DNA of 64,000 nt from Prostheceraeus crozeri. Lineage: Eukaryota; Platyhelminthes; Polycladida; Euryleptidae. Both the position numbers and the translations under genes were made by a program. Location of the stretch: contig CAJQUW010010445.1 in NCBI GenBank assembly GCA_907163375.1, forward strand, positions 186,001 to 250,000, in the 5' to 3' direction. The notes under the pieces were generated by a model. The model did no database searches. It was not told where the DNA came from and saw nothing but the letters and a program-made list of their open reading frames with translations. Below are positions 41,501 through 52,647 of the stretch, one piece after another (the first letter of the stretch is position 1; each line of letters begins with the position of its first letter).

Positions 41501-44278
41501 CTAAAGTTTTGTGACGTAATCACAAGCGTCCGTTCCGTTTGCATCAGGCTGTGACTGGGAATGATCACTGCTGAGGAATTGACCAGGTAAACGCAATGTG
41601 GTGCCGAGAGTCAATTCAGCTGGGGAGCAATTAATGTCGGTTTTGACGGCTGACCGCAAACCGAGCATAACGATAGGCAAATTGTCTCTCCAATGCTGCG
41701 GCGAGGGTTGTGACTTGAGGGCGGTTTTGAGCTGGCGATGTAGACGCTCCACCATCCCGTTTGACATCGGATGATACGCCGTTGTTCGAATGCGAGTACA
41801 TCCCAGAAGTTGAGTGAGGTCAGTAAATAAAGCAGACTCAAACTGTCGACCGCGATCAGTTGTGATGATCTCGGGAACGCCAAACATGGAGATCCAGCGC
41901 TCCACGAAAGCGCGTGCAACCGTTGATGCGGTGATGTCCTTTATAGGGATAGCTTGAGGCCATCGCGTGAAACGGTCGATGCAGGTTAAGATGTAAGTGT
42001 AACCGTTGGAGGGAGCAAACGGTCCGACAAGATCAATGTGGACATGACGAAAGCGAGCGTCCGGTGCTGAAAACGTGCCGATGGGAGCACGAGTATGGCG
42101 GTTGACCTTCGACCTTTGGCAGGGAATGCAGGCGCGAGTCCATTGTCTGATATCGCGTTTCATATCAGGCCAAACAAAGCGCTCGGATACCAGTTTGATG
42201 CTGGGCTTGATGCCAGGATGTGCGAGACCGTGAATAACGTCGAATATTCTTCTACGCAAGACAGTTGGGATAAAGGGGCGAGGTAAACCAGTAGAGAGGT
42301 CACAAGTCACTGATCGAGTAGACGAAGGAATGGGTATGTCTTGCAATTGTAGGCCAGTGTCATGCTTGTTGCGGTAGCCTTGCAGGTCGCTGTCTTGTCG
42401 TTGAGCGTTGGCGATTTCTTCATGAGTAGGGCAGGAAGGACGAGTGATGGCTGAGACTTCCACCCGTGACAAAGTATCAGCAACAATGTTATTCTTACCG
42501 CTGACATGTCGAATGTCACAAGAAAACTGCAAAATATAGTCTAGGTGTCGGACTTCTCGCGGGGAATGTCGATCAGCAGACGTGGCGACAGCGTAAGTGA
42601 GTGGCTTATGGTCAGTCAGTACGGTGAAGGTCCGACCTTCTAAGCAATGGCGAAAATGGCGAATTGCAAGGTAGATGGCCAGCAGCTCTCTGCCGAAAGT
42701 GCTGTACCGGGACTCTGTGTCGGATAGTTTCCGTGAAAAGAATGCAAGCGGTTGAAGTTCACTGTCTGTCAACTGTTGCAGAGACGCACCAACAGCGAAG
42801 TTAGACGCGTCGACGGCGAGTACCAACTGTGAAGATTGATCGGGAAAAGCCAGACAAGTAGCGCTGGTGAGGGCACGTTTGGCGTCGTTGAAGGATTGTT
42901 CAGCTTCGGAGGACCAACTCAGGGACTTGGATGCGCCTTTGAGCAGATTGGTTAGGGGCTGTAGAAGACTTGCACATCGAGGGATAAAGCGGCGGTAAAA
43001 ATTGATCATGCCGAGGAATCGACGGAGTTCAGCTATCGAGTTCGGCTGGGGAAAGTTCGAGATAGCAGTGACCTTGTCTTCGACGGGCGCTATTCCATGA
43101 CAGTCGATCTTGTGTCCGAGAAAGGTAATTGATGAGACACCGAAAACACACTTAGACGGGTTCAGTATGAGTCCGTACTCATCAAGGCGTTGAAACAGCA
43201 TTCTGAGATGGTACTGGTGCTCTTCCGGTGAGGAGCTAGCGACTAGCAGGTCATCAACGTAGGCAAATACGAAGTTAAAACCACGTAAAATTTCGTCGAT
43301 GAAGCGTTGAAATGTCTGTGCTGCGTTGCGTAGACCGAAGGGCATCCTGGTAAACTCGAAAAGACCGAAAGGAGTTGTAACTGCAGTCTTCGCAATATCA
43401 TCAGGTTCGACAGGAATCTGATGATAGGCACGAGTCAAGTCGATGGATGAGAACACAGTCTTGCCTTTGAGGTTGGACGAAAAGTCTTGGATGTGGGGAA
43501 CTGGATACCGGTCAGGTACAGTCACATGGTTGAGAGCGCGGTAGTCACCGCAAGGGCGCCAATCGCCAGACTTCTTGGTGACCATGTGCAGAGGAGAGGC
43601 CCAAGCGCTATCGGACGGACGAACGATACCCATCTCAAGCATGTGCTGGAACTCCTCTTTAGCACAACGCAAACGGTCCGGTGCTAAACGGCGAGGGCGA
43701 GTGAAAACTGGAGGGCCTGTGGTGCGGATGTGGTGAGTCACATTGTGCTTGGCAGCGTCATCATGCAGGGAGTGATTCGTTAATCGAGGAAACTGGCGTA
43801 GGAGAGTCAAATAAGGACATTGAGAGGCAGGCGCAGACGGATGAGTCAGGAGAGGACTGAGCTGCTGAACACCGTTGGCCGTGGTGCCAAGAACAAAAAG
43901 GCTTGTAAAGCTGTCCAGAAGGCGACGGTGGTTCAGGTCAATCAGGAGGTGGAAGTGGCTGAGGAAGTCAGCTCCGATGATAGGATGAGTGACATCAGCT
44001 ATCACAAAAATCCACCGAAAGGTACGCCGTAGTCCCAAATTCAAAGTCAACGATCGCTGGCCGAAGGTTGAGATGATGGCGTGATTAGCTGCGAAGAGAG
44101 GTTCACCACGGAAGCCATTTCGACGATCAGCAGTTGTAGGAGGAAGGACACTGACCTCAGCACCACTGTCGATCAGGAACTTGGTGCCAGAGTAGCGGTC
44201 CCAAACAAAAAGTCGGCAGCTCGGAGATGAAGGGCCCGTGGCAGCCGCCACCTCTACTGCGGGACCGAGGAGTTTCCC
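41501..44278 (-). CDS. pol: element 2 Pol: protease, reverse transcriptase, RNase H, integrase
   Basis: The frame is entered by -1 shift at GGGAAAC (44272-44278) and runs about 925 codons. In order: aspartic protease ([24 protein letters not shown]); reverse transcriptase ([52 protein letters not shown], catalytic [10 protein letters not shown]); RNase H ([41 protein letters not shown]); and integrase. The integrase has an HHCC finger ([15 protein letters not shown] to CIPCQR) and a D,D,E core ([29 protein letters not shown]). It is fully intact and the more conventional of the two Gypsy polymerases in the window. Confidence 0.94.
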   Translation of the reverse strand, partial: GKLLGPAVEVAAATGPSSPSCRLFVWDRYSGTKFLIDSGAEVSVLPPTTADRRNGFRGEPLFAANHAIISTFGQRSLTLNLGLRRTFRWIFVIADVTHPIIGADFLSHFHLLIDLNHRRLLDSFTSLFVLGTTANGVQQLSPLLTHPSAPASQCPYLTLLRQFPRLTNHSLHDDAAKHNVTHHIRTTGPPVFTRPRRLAPDRLRCAKEEFQHMLEMGIVRPSDSAWASPLHMVTKKSGDWRPCGDYRALNHVTVPDRYPVPHIQDFSSNLKGKTVFSSIDLTRAYHQIPVEPDDIAKTAVTTPFGLFEFTRMPFGLRNAAQTFQRFIDEILRGFNFVFAYVDDLLVASSSPEEHQYHLRMLFQRLDEYGLILNPSKCVFGVSSITFLGHKIDCHGIAPVEDKVTAISNFPQPNSIAELRRFLGMINFYRRFIPRCASLLQPLTNLLKGASKSLSWSSEAEQSFNDAKRALTSATCLAFPDQSSQLVLAVDASNFAVGASLQQLTDSELQPLAFFSRKLSDTESRYSTFGRELLAIYLAIRHFRHCLEGRTFTVLTDHKPLTYAVATSADRHSPREVRHLDYILQFSCDIRHVSGKNNIVADTLSRVEVSAITRPSCPTHEEIANAQRQDSDLQGYRNKHDTGLQLQDIPIPSSTRSVTCDLSTGLPRPFIPTVLRRRIFDVIHGLAHPGIKPSIKLVSERFVWPDMKRDIRQWTRACIPCQRSKVNRHTRAPIGTFSAPDARFRHVHIDLVGPFAPSNGYTYILTCIDRFTRWPQAIPIKDITASTVARAFVERWISMFGVPEIITTDRGRQFESALFTDLTQLLGCTRIRTTAYHPMSNGMVERLHRQLKTALKSQPSPQHWRDNLPIVMLGLRSAVKTDINCSPAELTLGTTLRLPGQFLSSDHSQSQPDANGTDACDYVTKL

Positions 44279-45030
44279 GATTGGAAGCTGCAGGGCTTAA
44301 TGCACTTCTCAGCTGCAGTGCTGTATTTTCGGTGGTACCAGCAGACATCAGGACGGTCGCCAACAGGACGATTAGAACGGTCCCGGGACTTAGAACGCTC
44401 ACGTGAGTTCCTAGTAGTGCACAAGGAGGAGATGCGTTCAGCAAGTCGGTTCACTGTCTTCTCCAAGCGATCCAGTCGGTCGCTGAGACTGTCAGGGCGG
44501 TTGACTGAAGCGACCGCGGCGTGGAGAGGAACTGGAGCGTCGAGAATTCGATCAGCTATGTCTGCAACATCTTCAAGTGGCATGGAGTCCTTGGAGGCAG
44601 CGAGAATGGATTGAGCATGGAGGGGGAGTCTCTGAACGAAGAGTTGTCGCAGAAGTCCTTCATCGAAGTTGCGGTGACCCACCAGGTGACGCATGCGGCG
44701 CAGGAGTTGCGAAGGCTTACGATCACCAAGCTCCTCCTCGCTGAGTAGCTGACGCAACCGTTTGTGTTCGGAGACTGAGGTTCGCTTGATGATGGCAGCC
44801 TTCAGCTCATCATACTGATCGGTCATCGGGCGAGAAACGATCAGGTCGCGAACTTCTTCAGCGATCTCTTGAGGGAGTGTGCGAATGATGTGGCCAAACA
44901 TAGTTTCCTGCTTGGTAACTCGACAGACGTCGAATTCCGCCTCGCAGAGTGAGAACCACAGCTCGACGTCGGGGGACCAGAAGGAAGGTAGCTTCACACT
45001 TAGAGCGGCGAGTTGAGTTGGGTCGGTCAT
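44254..45030 (-). CDS. gag: element 2 Gag with CsRn1-type CHCC zinc finger
   Basis: 258 residues from ATG at 45028-45030 ([10 protein letters not shown]) to TAG at 44254-44256. The capsid part reads [20 protein letters not shown] and later [14 protein letters not shown] sequence ([16 protein letters not shown]), then [15 protein letters not shown], typical of CsRn1/Kabuki-like Gag. The C-terminal region has [18 protein letters not shown], a C-X3-H-X9-C-X3-C nucleocapsid finger. The frame ends in Ser-Gly-Asn-Ser-Ser-Val-Pro-Gln just after the frameshift site. Confidence 0.92.
   Translation of the reverse strand: MTDPTQLAALSVKLPSFWSPDVELWFSLCEAEFDVCRVTKQETMFGHIIRTLPQEIAEEVRDLIVSRPMTDQYDELKAAIIKRTSVSEHKRLRQLLSEEELGDRKPSQLLRRMRHLVGHRNFDEGLLRQLFVQRLPLHAQSILAASKDSMPLEDVADIADRILDAPVPLHAAVASVNRPDSLSDRLDRLEKTVNRLAERISSLCTTRNSRERSKSRDRSNRPVGDRPDVCWYHRKYSTAAEKCIKPCSFQSGNSSVPQ
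44272..44278 (-). other. -1 ribosomal frameshift site GGGAAAC (element 2, gag-pol)
   Basis: G GGA AAC is in gag phase, again encoding Ser-Gly-Asn. The shifted reading GGG AAA CTC CTC continues into pol. The pol frame is closed upstream by TAA at 44297-44299 and the gag frame by TAG at 44254-44256, so the shift must occur in a window of about 40 bases holding this heptamer. A perfect 5-bp hairpin (GTGGC-GGCT-GCCAC) follows about 20 bases downstream. Confidence 0.9.
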
Positions 45031-45034
45031 GATT

Positions 45035-45050
45035 TTTAGTTGGGCGCCAA
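45035..45050 (-). promoter_or_regulatory. putative primer-binding site of element 2
   Basis: Two bases after the 5' LTR, the minus strand reads TTGGCGCCCAACTAAA. The TGG start at 45049-45047 fits complementarity to a tRNA CCA end. The primer tRNA was not identified; CsRn1 is reported to use tRNA-Trp. Confidence 0.7.
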
Positions 45051-45052
45051 TT

Positions 45053-45361
45053 TGTAGAGGTTTTTGGTAATGTCTATGATGATTGTAGTAAGGTAAATCA
45101 CCAAAGTAAATTATTCTAGTCTCTAACAGCCCGGAGAGAGTTTTTAAAACACCGTCTTGTCTCGCAGTCAGAATAGTTGTGTTAATATTATCATCAGCAT
45201 TACATTCGCCAAGTGACAGGATGGAAAGGTAATTAAGATAAGGCGAAGAGATTACAAGTGGAAAGTGAAGTAAAGAGAGGTGTTAAAATCAAGGAGAGCA
45301 GCAGCTGTACACCATCTGTTAGCGTGCATCGCAACTAAGGCTGATTGATGACACCTCTACA
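45053..45361 (-). repeat. 5' LTR of element 2
   Basis: 309 bp; two substitutions relative to the 3' LTR (in ACATTCGCC versus ACAATCGCC and in CAGCTGTAC versus CAGTTGTAC). Confidence 0.93.
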
Positions 45362-45720
45362 AAACCATCAAATTTCCGGATTTTTGTCGAATCCATGCTA
45401 ATGTTCGTCAGTTATTTCTTTACCCGTTTAAAATCATTCAACTACTTGCTTTGGACTAAAGCTGATTCATCCGTATCATTTTTGCAAACTGCTTTTTTCA
45501 CAGACTACTGGGGTCCAATTTGGGTAATTTTATACATGCACTATGCTGTTGTCATAACAGTTTACTTCTTGGATTTGCACAAATATATTTTGACTTGTCA
45601 ATGTGTTTGCAAATTGTATTGTATAGAAGAATTCATTCTGCCGTAACTTCATTACGGTTTTTGCATTCTACCGGTTTTTGACCTTACTTCATTTTGTGAA
45701 TCGAGTTCTCACGCTGATGA

Positions 45721-46725
45721 TGCGCTTCGAACCTATTTCGTCCACTATTTGCCCAAAAAAGGATTGGCAGATTTGCAAAGAATGATCGGTATGAGCGACT
45801 TCGCAGCGCATTTGCATCAAAGAAGACAGACATCTACCTCCTTTTTCTATCGGAAGCACTTCCCCTATTTCAAGAAATGCAATTATTTTTACAGAGAGAC
45901 GATCCCATTGGGCCGGAGTATGTGCATAGAATCTGTGGTATGATGGCTTCTCTAGGCGGACGACTTTTGCTGCCTTCTGTCTGTGAAGACATCGTTGTGT
46001 CGAAGATTTCAACATCAAGCACGGCCCCTGAAAATCACTCATCAGACGTTGACATTGGCCACCGAACCGAACGTTTATGTCTGAAAAATTTGCAGTCTGC
46101 CGAAATGACCCATTTCAAACTCGAAGCGAAGGCTTTTTATTTGGAGGCTTTCCACGCAACCATGAGCAATCTCAAATTTGATCAAAAAGTACACATGCGT
46201 TTGTGGCGAAAGTTGACATTGCTGTGTCCACAAAACCGCACGTTTCAGTCGGATAAGGACAAGACAACAAAATTGAAAAACTTGACGTTTCTTGCAGGTC
46301 TCATTCCCACAATAAAAGTTGATGACATGCAACCATTAATCGAGGAATGGAAACAGCTGGCAATCAACAATGATATTCAGCCACTCAAAGAAGAACGGCT
46401 AGATGCTTATTGGAGCAAGATATTCGAAAAGCACAAATATCCGCTGATCAAAGTTCTTGTGCAGGCATTGCTTTGTAGTCAGCCACACAATGCTGCTGAG
46501 GGAAGAGGATTTAGTGTAAATGCAGCTGTAGTCACAAAGGAGAGAAATCGTCTCCAACCTGAAACTCTGAACGGTATCCGGCGAGTGCGATCTCACTTGA
46601 AAAATATCGATGGATTACAACATTTTTCAGTAACTCAGTCCCTCATCGACTTAGCTCGAAGCTCATCCCGGCGATACTTCCAATCATATGAGCACGATAG
46701 TGCTAGTGATGATGAAGAATCATGA
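45721..46725 (+). pseudogene. hAT-like transposase C-terminal part
   Basis: The frame is open from 45721 to TGA at 46723-46725. It begins with residues such as YERLRSAFASKKTDIYLLFL (about 45789-45848) and LFLQRDDPIGPEYVHRICGM, a pattern of the hAT catalytic region. It ends with ALLCSQPHNAAEGRGFSVNA (about 46456-46520), which matches the dimerisation motif ..H.NA..ERGFSVN. The last residues are acidic (SASDDEES). The first half of the transposase, including its zinc finger, is absent, so the protein could not act alone. It is the best preserved of the four related copies in the window. Confidence 0.65.
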
Positions 46726-47527
46726 ACGTAAATTTTTAGACTATTTAAAGAATTGTTTTTGCCAAAGAAGAATTTTTTATCGGATTGTTTTTATGGACAG
46801 ATTTCAGTGAGCTAGATTGTTTATACTTGACGTGTTTTTATTGATAGTGATCATTTGTCTATCAGTGATGTATTATTATATAGACTTGTTTTCTGGTAAC
46901 GCAATCACAGATGCAACGTTGTATTCTTTATAGATTTGTTGATTCATAAGCCAATCATAGGCGCACTAATGTATATTTTTATAGATTTGTTGATTCAATC
47001 ATTTAACGAAATTATAGCCGCGCTGATCAATTTTTATATAGCTTTGTACTGCCTATATTTTTTAAAAGGATTTGTGAAATATTCTCAAGGCTTTTGAGAT
47101 TTATTGATGTATTTGTTAATTGAATATATAGCGGGTTCATAAAAGCTGCGATTTTTCATTCAAAATCACCTGTCATTTATGAATGACGAGGAAAGAGATA
47201 CGCATGATATTGATGACAATCTTATGCATAATGATTATTTTCCATTCACAGTTAAGTATAGAAGGCAATTAATGTTTATATTTACTCTGATGACATAGCA
47301 TTAGAGCGTCCGGATTTTTTTCTGGACGAGTTTGGCAACCCTGTATATAACTTTAGGTTCCCTGAACGCGTCTATTTGATAAAATTTGTAATATTGAACT
47401 TATGCATCACTTATGCATGCATACTGAAGACAATCTTCTACTTAAGCTTTTCGTGAGTAGCATCTGAAAATAACTGAAAAATATTAAGAAATATACTTTC
47501 GAATGCATCTTTGACAGCCTTCCTATA

Positions 47528-47902
47528 CAGTATAATCCCGTTATAACGTACACTCTACGGATTGAAATAAATGTCCGTTATATCGGGGTCACGGTTCATC
47601 GGAAGGTCGATCTAAACTTTAAAAATACGACCCTAAATTAAGATGCATTTTTGGGAAGTTCTCACATGGTAGTTCTTCAAAAAGTATGTCTAGAAAATTC
47701 TGATTGAGCTTCCTGCGAGAAAATCATAGATATAGATTTTCTATTAACTCCCCTTTTTATACTACTTATTTCCATATTAAGATTACTTACTTAAGATAGT
47801 ATCAACGCTTCAATGATACTGAACAAATTATTTCTATTAGATTTTATCTTCCACAGCTTCTCTATCAATTTTAGACTTTTGCGAGCTCACCATAGAGCCC
47901 AT
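47528..47902 (+). repeat. left terminal inverted repeat of the composite element
   Basis: About 375 bp. The inner boundary is at GAGCCCAT (47895-47902), matched by ATGGGCTC at 53570 on the right. Confidence 0.8.
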
Positions 47903-48173
47903 AGGCCTACCTATAGTAGGGTAGATATGAGATAAATCACATTTCAAAATAAGTTATAGTTACCGCCCCTATAAATACAAGTATAGTTATAGCTAGTTTA
48001 TTACTGCTACTTCTCCTTGTCCGTTTCATAAAAAGTGGATCATCCTAAAATTTGACTAAATAAAACATAAGTATGATACGGAAAGCATTTTTCATATTAT
48101 TTTATGTCCCTAATATATTTAAATGTCCTTATATAATCTGATAAGCTATGATACAGTAGCGGTTCTTAAGAAG

Positions 48174-49286
48174 CTAATATTTTGTGGCCCTACCCTTATT
48201 GTCAATGACATTACCAATTCGTCTAGGCATTGATTCGATGATATCGTTGATTTTTGACCGATCTAACTTTCTCCACTCTCTTTTTAACAGTGACGTAAGT
48301 TGTGATACGCCATCTGTATGTAGCAGTGAACGACGAACGTTACGTTTTAGAATACTCCATACATTTTCTATGGGATTCAGATCAGGAGAACGAGCTGGCC
48401 AAGATAATGTCCTAAGCCCTAATTGAGACTTGCATAAGTTGACTCTACTACTCCTGTGACACGTAGCATTATCATCCATAAATAACCAAGTCGATGGATC
48501 ACCAAGTTGATCTGTCATTTGGCCAATGTTCATTCGTAAAACATTCACATAGCATTCAGAATTCATGGTTCCTTGCTGTATGTGAAGTTCAGAGCGGCCA
48601 TTGGTCCAAATGCCAGCCCAAATCAGAAGAGTCGCACCACCTTGTACCCGGGGACGATGTAAATGTCTCGGAATTTCCTGATCAGATTTTATCCATAATC
48701 TCAATCGACCATCACTATCCTTCAGACGGACTGATGCCTCATCAGACCAGACAACCCGATCCCATTGATTTCGCCAGTGACAATGACTCATTGCCCATCT
48801 GAGACGTCTTTTTGTATGCTGATCTGATAATTCGATCTGAGAGGGCCTCTTACAGCTCTTGAAATTCGACTCAATAAATCTTCTACGAATAGTAGACTTA
48901 GAAATAGACTAGTCTAGTGCAGCCATCTCAGTTAACGAGAGACTTGGATCAACTTTAACAAATCTCAAAATTAGGCGGTCTCTACGTTTGGATGTTTTGC
49001 GTGGACGGCCAGAGTCCTCTTTACGACAGAATCGAAAATCATCATTATGCCATCGATGCACATTTGTGTAAGGGACATTTAGTCGCTTGCTTGTAGCTCG
49101 CAAAGAAAACCCTAGTTATAGCAAGGCTGAGTCCTCTTTACGACAGAATCGAAAATCATCATTATGCCATCGATGCACATTTGTGTAAGGGACATTTAGT
49201 CGCTTGCTTGTAGCTCGCAAAGAAAACCCTAGTTCTAGCAAGGCTGACACTTTGCCTTTTGTGAATGCGATCTCGTTATTGTTCAT
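48174..49286 (-). pseudogene. Tc1-like transposase with an in-frame 117-bp duplication and stops
   Basis: The start ATG at 49284-49286 opens MNNNEIAFTKGKVSALLELG, a helix-turn-helix region (RATSKRLNVPYTNVHRW) and the GRPRK hook. The catalytic domain has VVWSDEASVRL (first Asp), WLFMDDNATCH (second Asp) and ARSPDLNPIENVWSILKRN (third acidic residue, Glu), the DD34E pattern of Tc1. A 117-bp segment is tandemly duplicated (49012-49128 and 49129-49245), adding 39 codons in frame. One TAA lies in the first duplicate and one TAG at about 48909. The rest of the frame is open, so inactivation is fairly recent. Confidence 0.88.
49012..49245 (+). repeat. tandem duplication, 117-bp period, inside the Tc1 transposase
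   Basis: The unit GAGTCCTCTTTACGACAGAA...CAAGGCT is repeated head to tail with one difference that I see (TTATAG versus TTCTAG). Confidence 0.92.
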
Positions 49287-49995
49287 TTGTGCTTTGTATT
49301 GTTTTCAACCGGTAAGAGATAGATTTCTAGCTGGAAGCAATCAGGAGTGCTGCCAACACCACCGCAACGAAGTCAGGAAGCTATGGAACATGAAGTCCAG
49401 TTAATCACATGTAGCAGTTACATTATTGTTGATGAATAATGGTGCTATACTGGCTCTGATTGACCGATTTTCTTTATTTTTGTTTTTCTTGATAGCTTTT
49501 GGCTTGTAGAACAACATATTGCATAACAAAGGAAACAAATGTAATTTTATAAGAGTGAGGTATGATTTTGTGTAACATTGCTAAATGAAGATCAAATTAT
49601 CTACTACTTTTTTATCTATAACAGGAAAACAACTCAATATTCATGCTTGAAATTTCCAACAATGATATTAGTAAGCACAACTGACATATCTTCCAAATTT
49701 CAGAGAAATTCGTTCAAGTTTGGCGGAGTTAGACAAAGTTGAAGTTAAGGCGATGTTTAAGGGTGATCCATTTTTTATGAAACAATCTGTATATTGATTA
49801 ATATCATGTGTCATCTTTTATAAATATAAAGCCCTAATTATAATTATGTCTAAATATAAAAAGTAAATAATATTATCAAAATTTGTATTTTACTTACGAA
49901 ATGTCTCTTATCAATGAACTTAATCGTTTTATCGTCAACTTAATTGATAAACTGAAAAAGAAGCTCATACGATAATACATGCCATACATGTGTGG

Positions 49996-52069
49996 CTAAT
50001 ACATGTCGAGAATTATAGCGGACGACACAGTTGAGTAAAAAGCGATCAAAATTTTTGTTGAGGCAGCTCCATTGGTTGACCACAAAGATAAAAAGTCCTG
50101 ATGAACTGCCTCAGAAGGTTGCTCACTAAATATTCCTAAGCCAGACTTGCTCATTTTGCAAAATTGTGTCAGATGAACACATACAATATGCACAGCTGTC
50201 GTGTAGGAAATTTCTAGCTTTGAGTAAGCTCTTTGAAATTGATGAATAGATGTCTCTAGGTTTTGTCCAAGGTCTTTGCCGAATCCTTGCTCGACAACAT
50301 TCTGGAACTCACGGAAAGCTGCGGAATATTGTTCAAGTCTAACTTTGTTTTGGTCAAGACAACGAATTGATGCTAGCGAATCAGCATGGTTCAGCAGCTT
50401 GTGACACATTTCCTGTAAATTCACCACCATGAAGCTTTGGTTGCATTAGGCCCAACTCGTTCAACCATTCGTCAGCCTCTCGTGGACATGATTTCTGTAA
50501 TTCCTTGAAAATCTTGTTGACAATTCTCAACATAAGATGTAGTTCAGGAGGTGGAATCACATCAATCAATAATGCGTTCGTTTCACCTCGAACAATAGGA
50601 TGGTGAACACAGCTCTTGAATTCTTTTGCTGAAGCTGTTGAATTATAGATCTTCCGTGTTCGATCATATTGGTCGGCAAGCCGCTTGATTTCTCCAACGG
50701 TGCGCATATGATAGGATCTAGAAATGCATGCGTTTTAAAATTCAGATTTAGGACATACACAATACAAACAGGGAAATGAACTGGAATGAGATTGTAATCC
50801 GGAGAGAATATTGGCCATTTTTAAATCAACAGCACAAACATATCAAAACTCAATTTCGTCGATCTTAAGTAAATTCAAAATGTGACGAATGTTAGAATAT
50901 GTCTCAGTAACTCCTTGTACCATCGCAATTATGATGACCATTTTTACGCTTGAGTTCAGCATTGATCTTTCTATATGTCGTTTTGGACGATTGGTAATGT
51001 CAGCACTCTTGTCGGAAATATTAAGGCAGAATTTTAAAAATCCTCCGCCAGAATCAATACCCAATTTGACAGCGACATTCTCTTCATCAAAGTTTCTTTT
51101 GGCACAAATGTGACCAATCAATAAAGCAACATCAGTACAAAATACTAACGTCTGTGTTTCGGTGGATACAACTTCGTCACGAATATTGCGAGGAGAACAC
51201 TCAAAATCATGAACGGTGCTACTAAAAAATGCGCGGCAGTCATTATCTCTTTCCTGCATCTTCGACGTAGTATATGACTCGACCGACGATCTACCGAAGA
51301 CACTTCGCACAAAAGGGACGATTTTTCTATTCATTTGATTGTTAGAAGCTGATAAGACACTTTGGATTTTGGTGATGTCGCTAAAACCGAGTTTTGGTTG
51401 TAATTCGAATGGACCAACACGTACGTGCAATCTATGAGGTCCTCCTGAATATAATCGTCGAACTTCTTGCCGTAGTACCGGTGGTCAAATCGATGCGGCG
51501 ACTTCATCTTGAGTGTTTTGATCACGTGAAGAACACATTTGCACAATATTATCACGTAGCGATTTCTTAGAGCATTTATGACTAAGTCCTTTGCCGAGCG
51601 TAGATTTGCATGTATCACAAATTATAACAGGACGCGGCGGCGAATCGATGGAGTCATCATTTGAAATTCGTGGTCGACCAAGTTGCCTTTTTGGAATACA
51701 TTTTCCAGATAGTGCGGCGGTTTGGCAAATCTGGCACGTGCATATAGGGAATGGATCAGATCTTGTATGTATTACATGAGGGTTGATGCTATCAAAGTCA
51801 TATGGAGATGGCAACATGTTGCGAGATTTTTTGCCGTTGCTGATATCGATTAAATCCGAACGACATTTTCCGCAAATACCACACGCGCTTTGATTCTCTT
51901 TGTTATAGCCGGGAAGGAAATACTCGCAAATTCTGTTGATGACCACTTCTGTTATTGGATATTTCGCCTTTTGAAAACATATTATGCAAACTTTTTGTCT
52001 GTTTTCCTCATGGGTTAGACAGCGCTTTGCATGAGCCATTTGTTCCGGCACTGTAATCGCAGCGAACAC
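49996..52069 (-). pseudogene. Cys-rich transposase-like protein of an unnamed invertebrate family
   Basis: Reading minus-strand frames in order: 51485-52069 is a Cys-rich N-terminus with paired Cys (KVCIICFQK, ACGICGKCRSDL, CTCQICQTA, IICDTCKSTLG). 50843-51430 has a block with FCTDVALLIG, VAVKLGIDSGGGFLKFCLNI and VKMVIIIAMVQGVTETYSNI. After an in-frame stop the protein resumes as AVDLKMANILSGLQSHSSSF with CLYC. 50381-50707 and 49996-50430 complete it with PPPELHLMLRIVNKIFKELQ, GGEFTGN, HIVCVHLTQFCKMSKSGLG and FSEQPSEAVHQDF. The Asp in GIDSGGG, the Asp in AVDLK and the Glu in SEQ.SEAVH could form a DDE triad with a Cys-rich insertion between. I recall this only as a family of hypothetical proteins in aquatic invertebrates. 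At least two stops and two frameshifts make it a pseudogene. Confidence 0.6.
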
Positions 52070-52125
52070 AATGAATGAATCACAGGTGCACTCGATTAGA
52101 GTGATGATTGCAGCGCACGCCTTAA

Positions 52126-52526
52126 GGGCGTGCGCGCACTAAGCGGCCAGGTCGCGGCGACTATGGCCGCCGCGGCTAAAAAAATGTACGACCATGAAAG
52201 CGGCTGCGACAGCGACAGATCGACGCCATTTGTTGAGGAAACGAATGAATGAGGAAGAGGTTTCAGCAATTTATTATCTATTTGTCGCGGGAAGGGTCGC
52301 CAAGTGCGCGCTCTGTCATAAGCTGCAACGTATTTTACTGGTCGCCGCGACATCCTGGCCGCGTGTGCGTCGCTGCAAATCTTGATGGCCGCCACGACCA
52401 ATTGGTCGCGTCGGCAAAGTGCGCGCGCAAGTAGACGACTTCCCATCTCCGCAACAATGACAAAGCATTCCTGCTGGCCGCCACGACTTGGTCGTCGCGA
52501 CCTGGCCGCTTAGTGCGCGCACGCCC
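52126..52526. mobile_element. Harbinger-like MITE, copy 1
   Basis: A GC-rich 401-bp unit with inverted ends GGGCGTGCGCGCACTAAGCG (left) and the complement on the right, flanked by TAA on both sides (52123-52125, 52527-52529). A 3-bp TAA/TTA duplication is the PIF/Harbinger habit. It has no transposase; the frames in it are by-products of GC-rich sequence. Confidence 0.75.
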
Positions 52527-52647
52527 TAAGCATAATTTGACATCAATCTAACTGAAAGCTTTCAGTGGTCGTAAATTGAACAATCGATTTCTAGGATATC
52601 ATGATATCAGTTGCAATAGAACTCTGTTAGCTAATAGCATGATCTAA

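Larger units (their letters stand above)
41051..45361 (-). mobile_element. complete CsRn1-type Ty3/Gypsy LTR retrotransposon (element 2)
   Basis: 4311 bp, with 309-bp LTRs (41051-41359 and 45053-45361) that differ at two positions I could find. It is flanked by a 4-bp duplication AAAC (41047-41050 and 45362-45365). The LTR ends are 9-bp inverted repeats, TGTAGAGGT and ACCTCTACA. On the minus strand the order is 5' LTR, primer-binding site, gag, pol, purine tract, 3' LTR. The Gag zinc finger is of CX3HX9CX3C form instead of CCHC. That trait and the 4-bp duplication are hallmarks of the CsRn1 clade described from trematodes and other animals. Both frames are intact. Confidence 0.92.
40978..47343 (+). 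mobile_element. hAT-like DNA transposon split by an LTR retrotransposon
   Basis: The ends match as inverted repeats: CAGGGTTGCCATACGTCCGG at 40978 and, on the other strand from 47343, CAGGGTTGCCAAACTCGTCC. TATATA flanks both sides (40972-40977 and 47344-47349). Subterminal TCCGGATTTTTTGTCA-like repeats occur at 40993-41048, 45376-45392 and 47308-47325. Removing the inserted retrotransposon and its 4-bp duplication leaves about 2.05 kb. The remaining coding part is a C-terminal transposase frame (45721-46725). The short left arm leaves no room for a full N-terminus, so the element was already non-autonomous. Confidence 0.75.
48018..49790 (-). mobile_element. Tc1/mariner transposon nested in the composite element
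   Basis: Imperfect inverted ends GTTTCATAAAAAGTGGATCA (48023) and GTTTCATAAAAAATGGATCA (complement, ending at 49783) bracket a minus-strand transposase. The right end reads CTG|TA, consistent with TA target sites; the left boundary is diverged. Confidence 0.7.

Noticed and set aside
49996..52069. RAG1- or Transib-like recombinase
   Set aside because: The Cys-rich N-terminus and DDE-like residues were suggestive, but none of the RAG1 core motifs that I know is visible.
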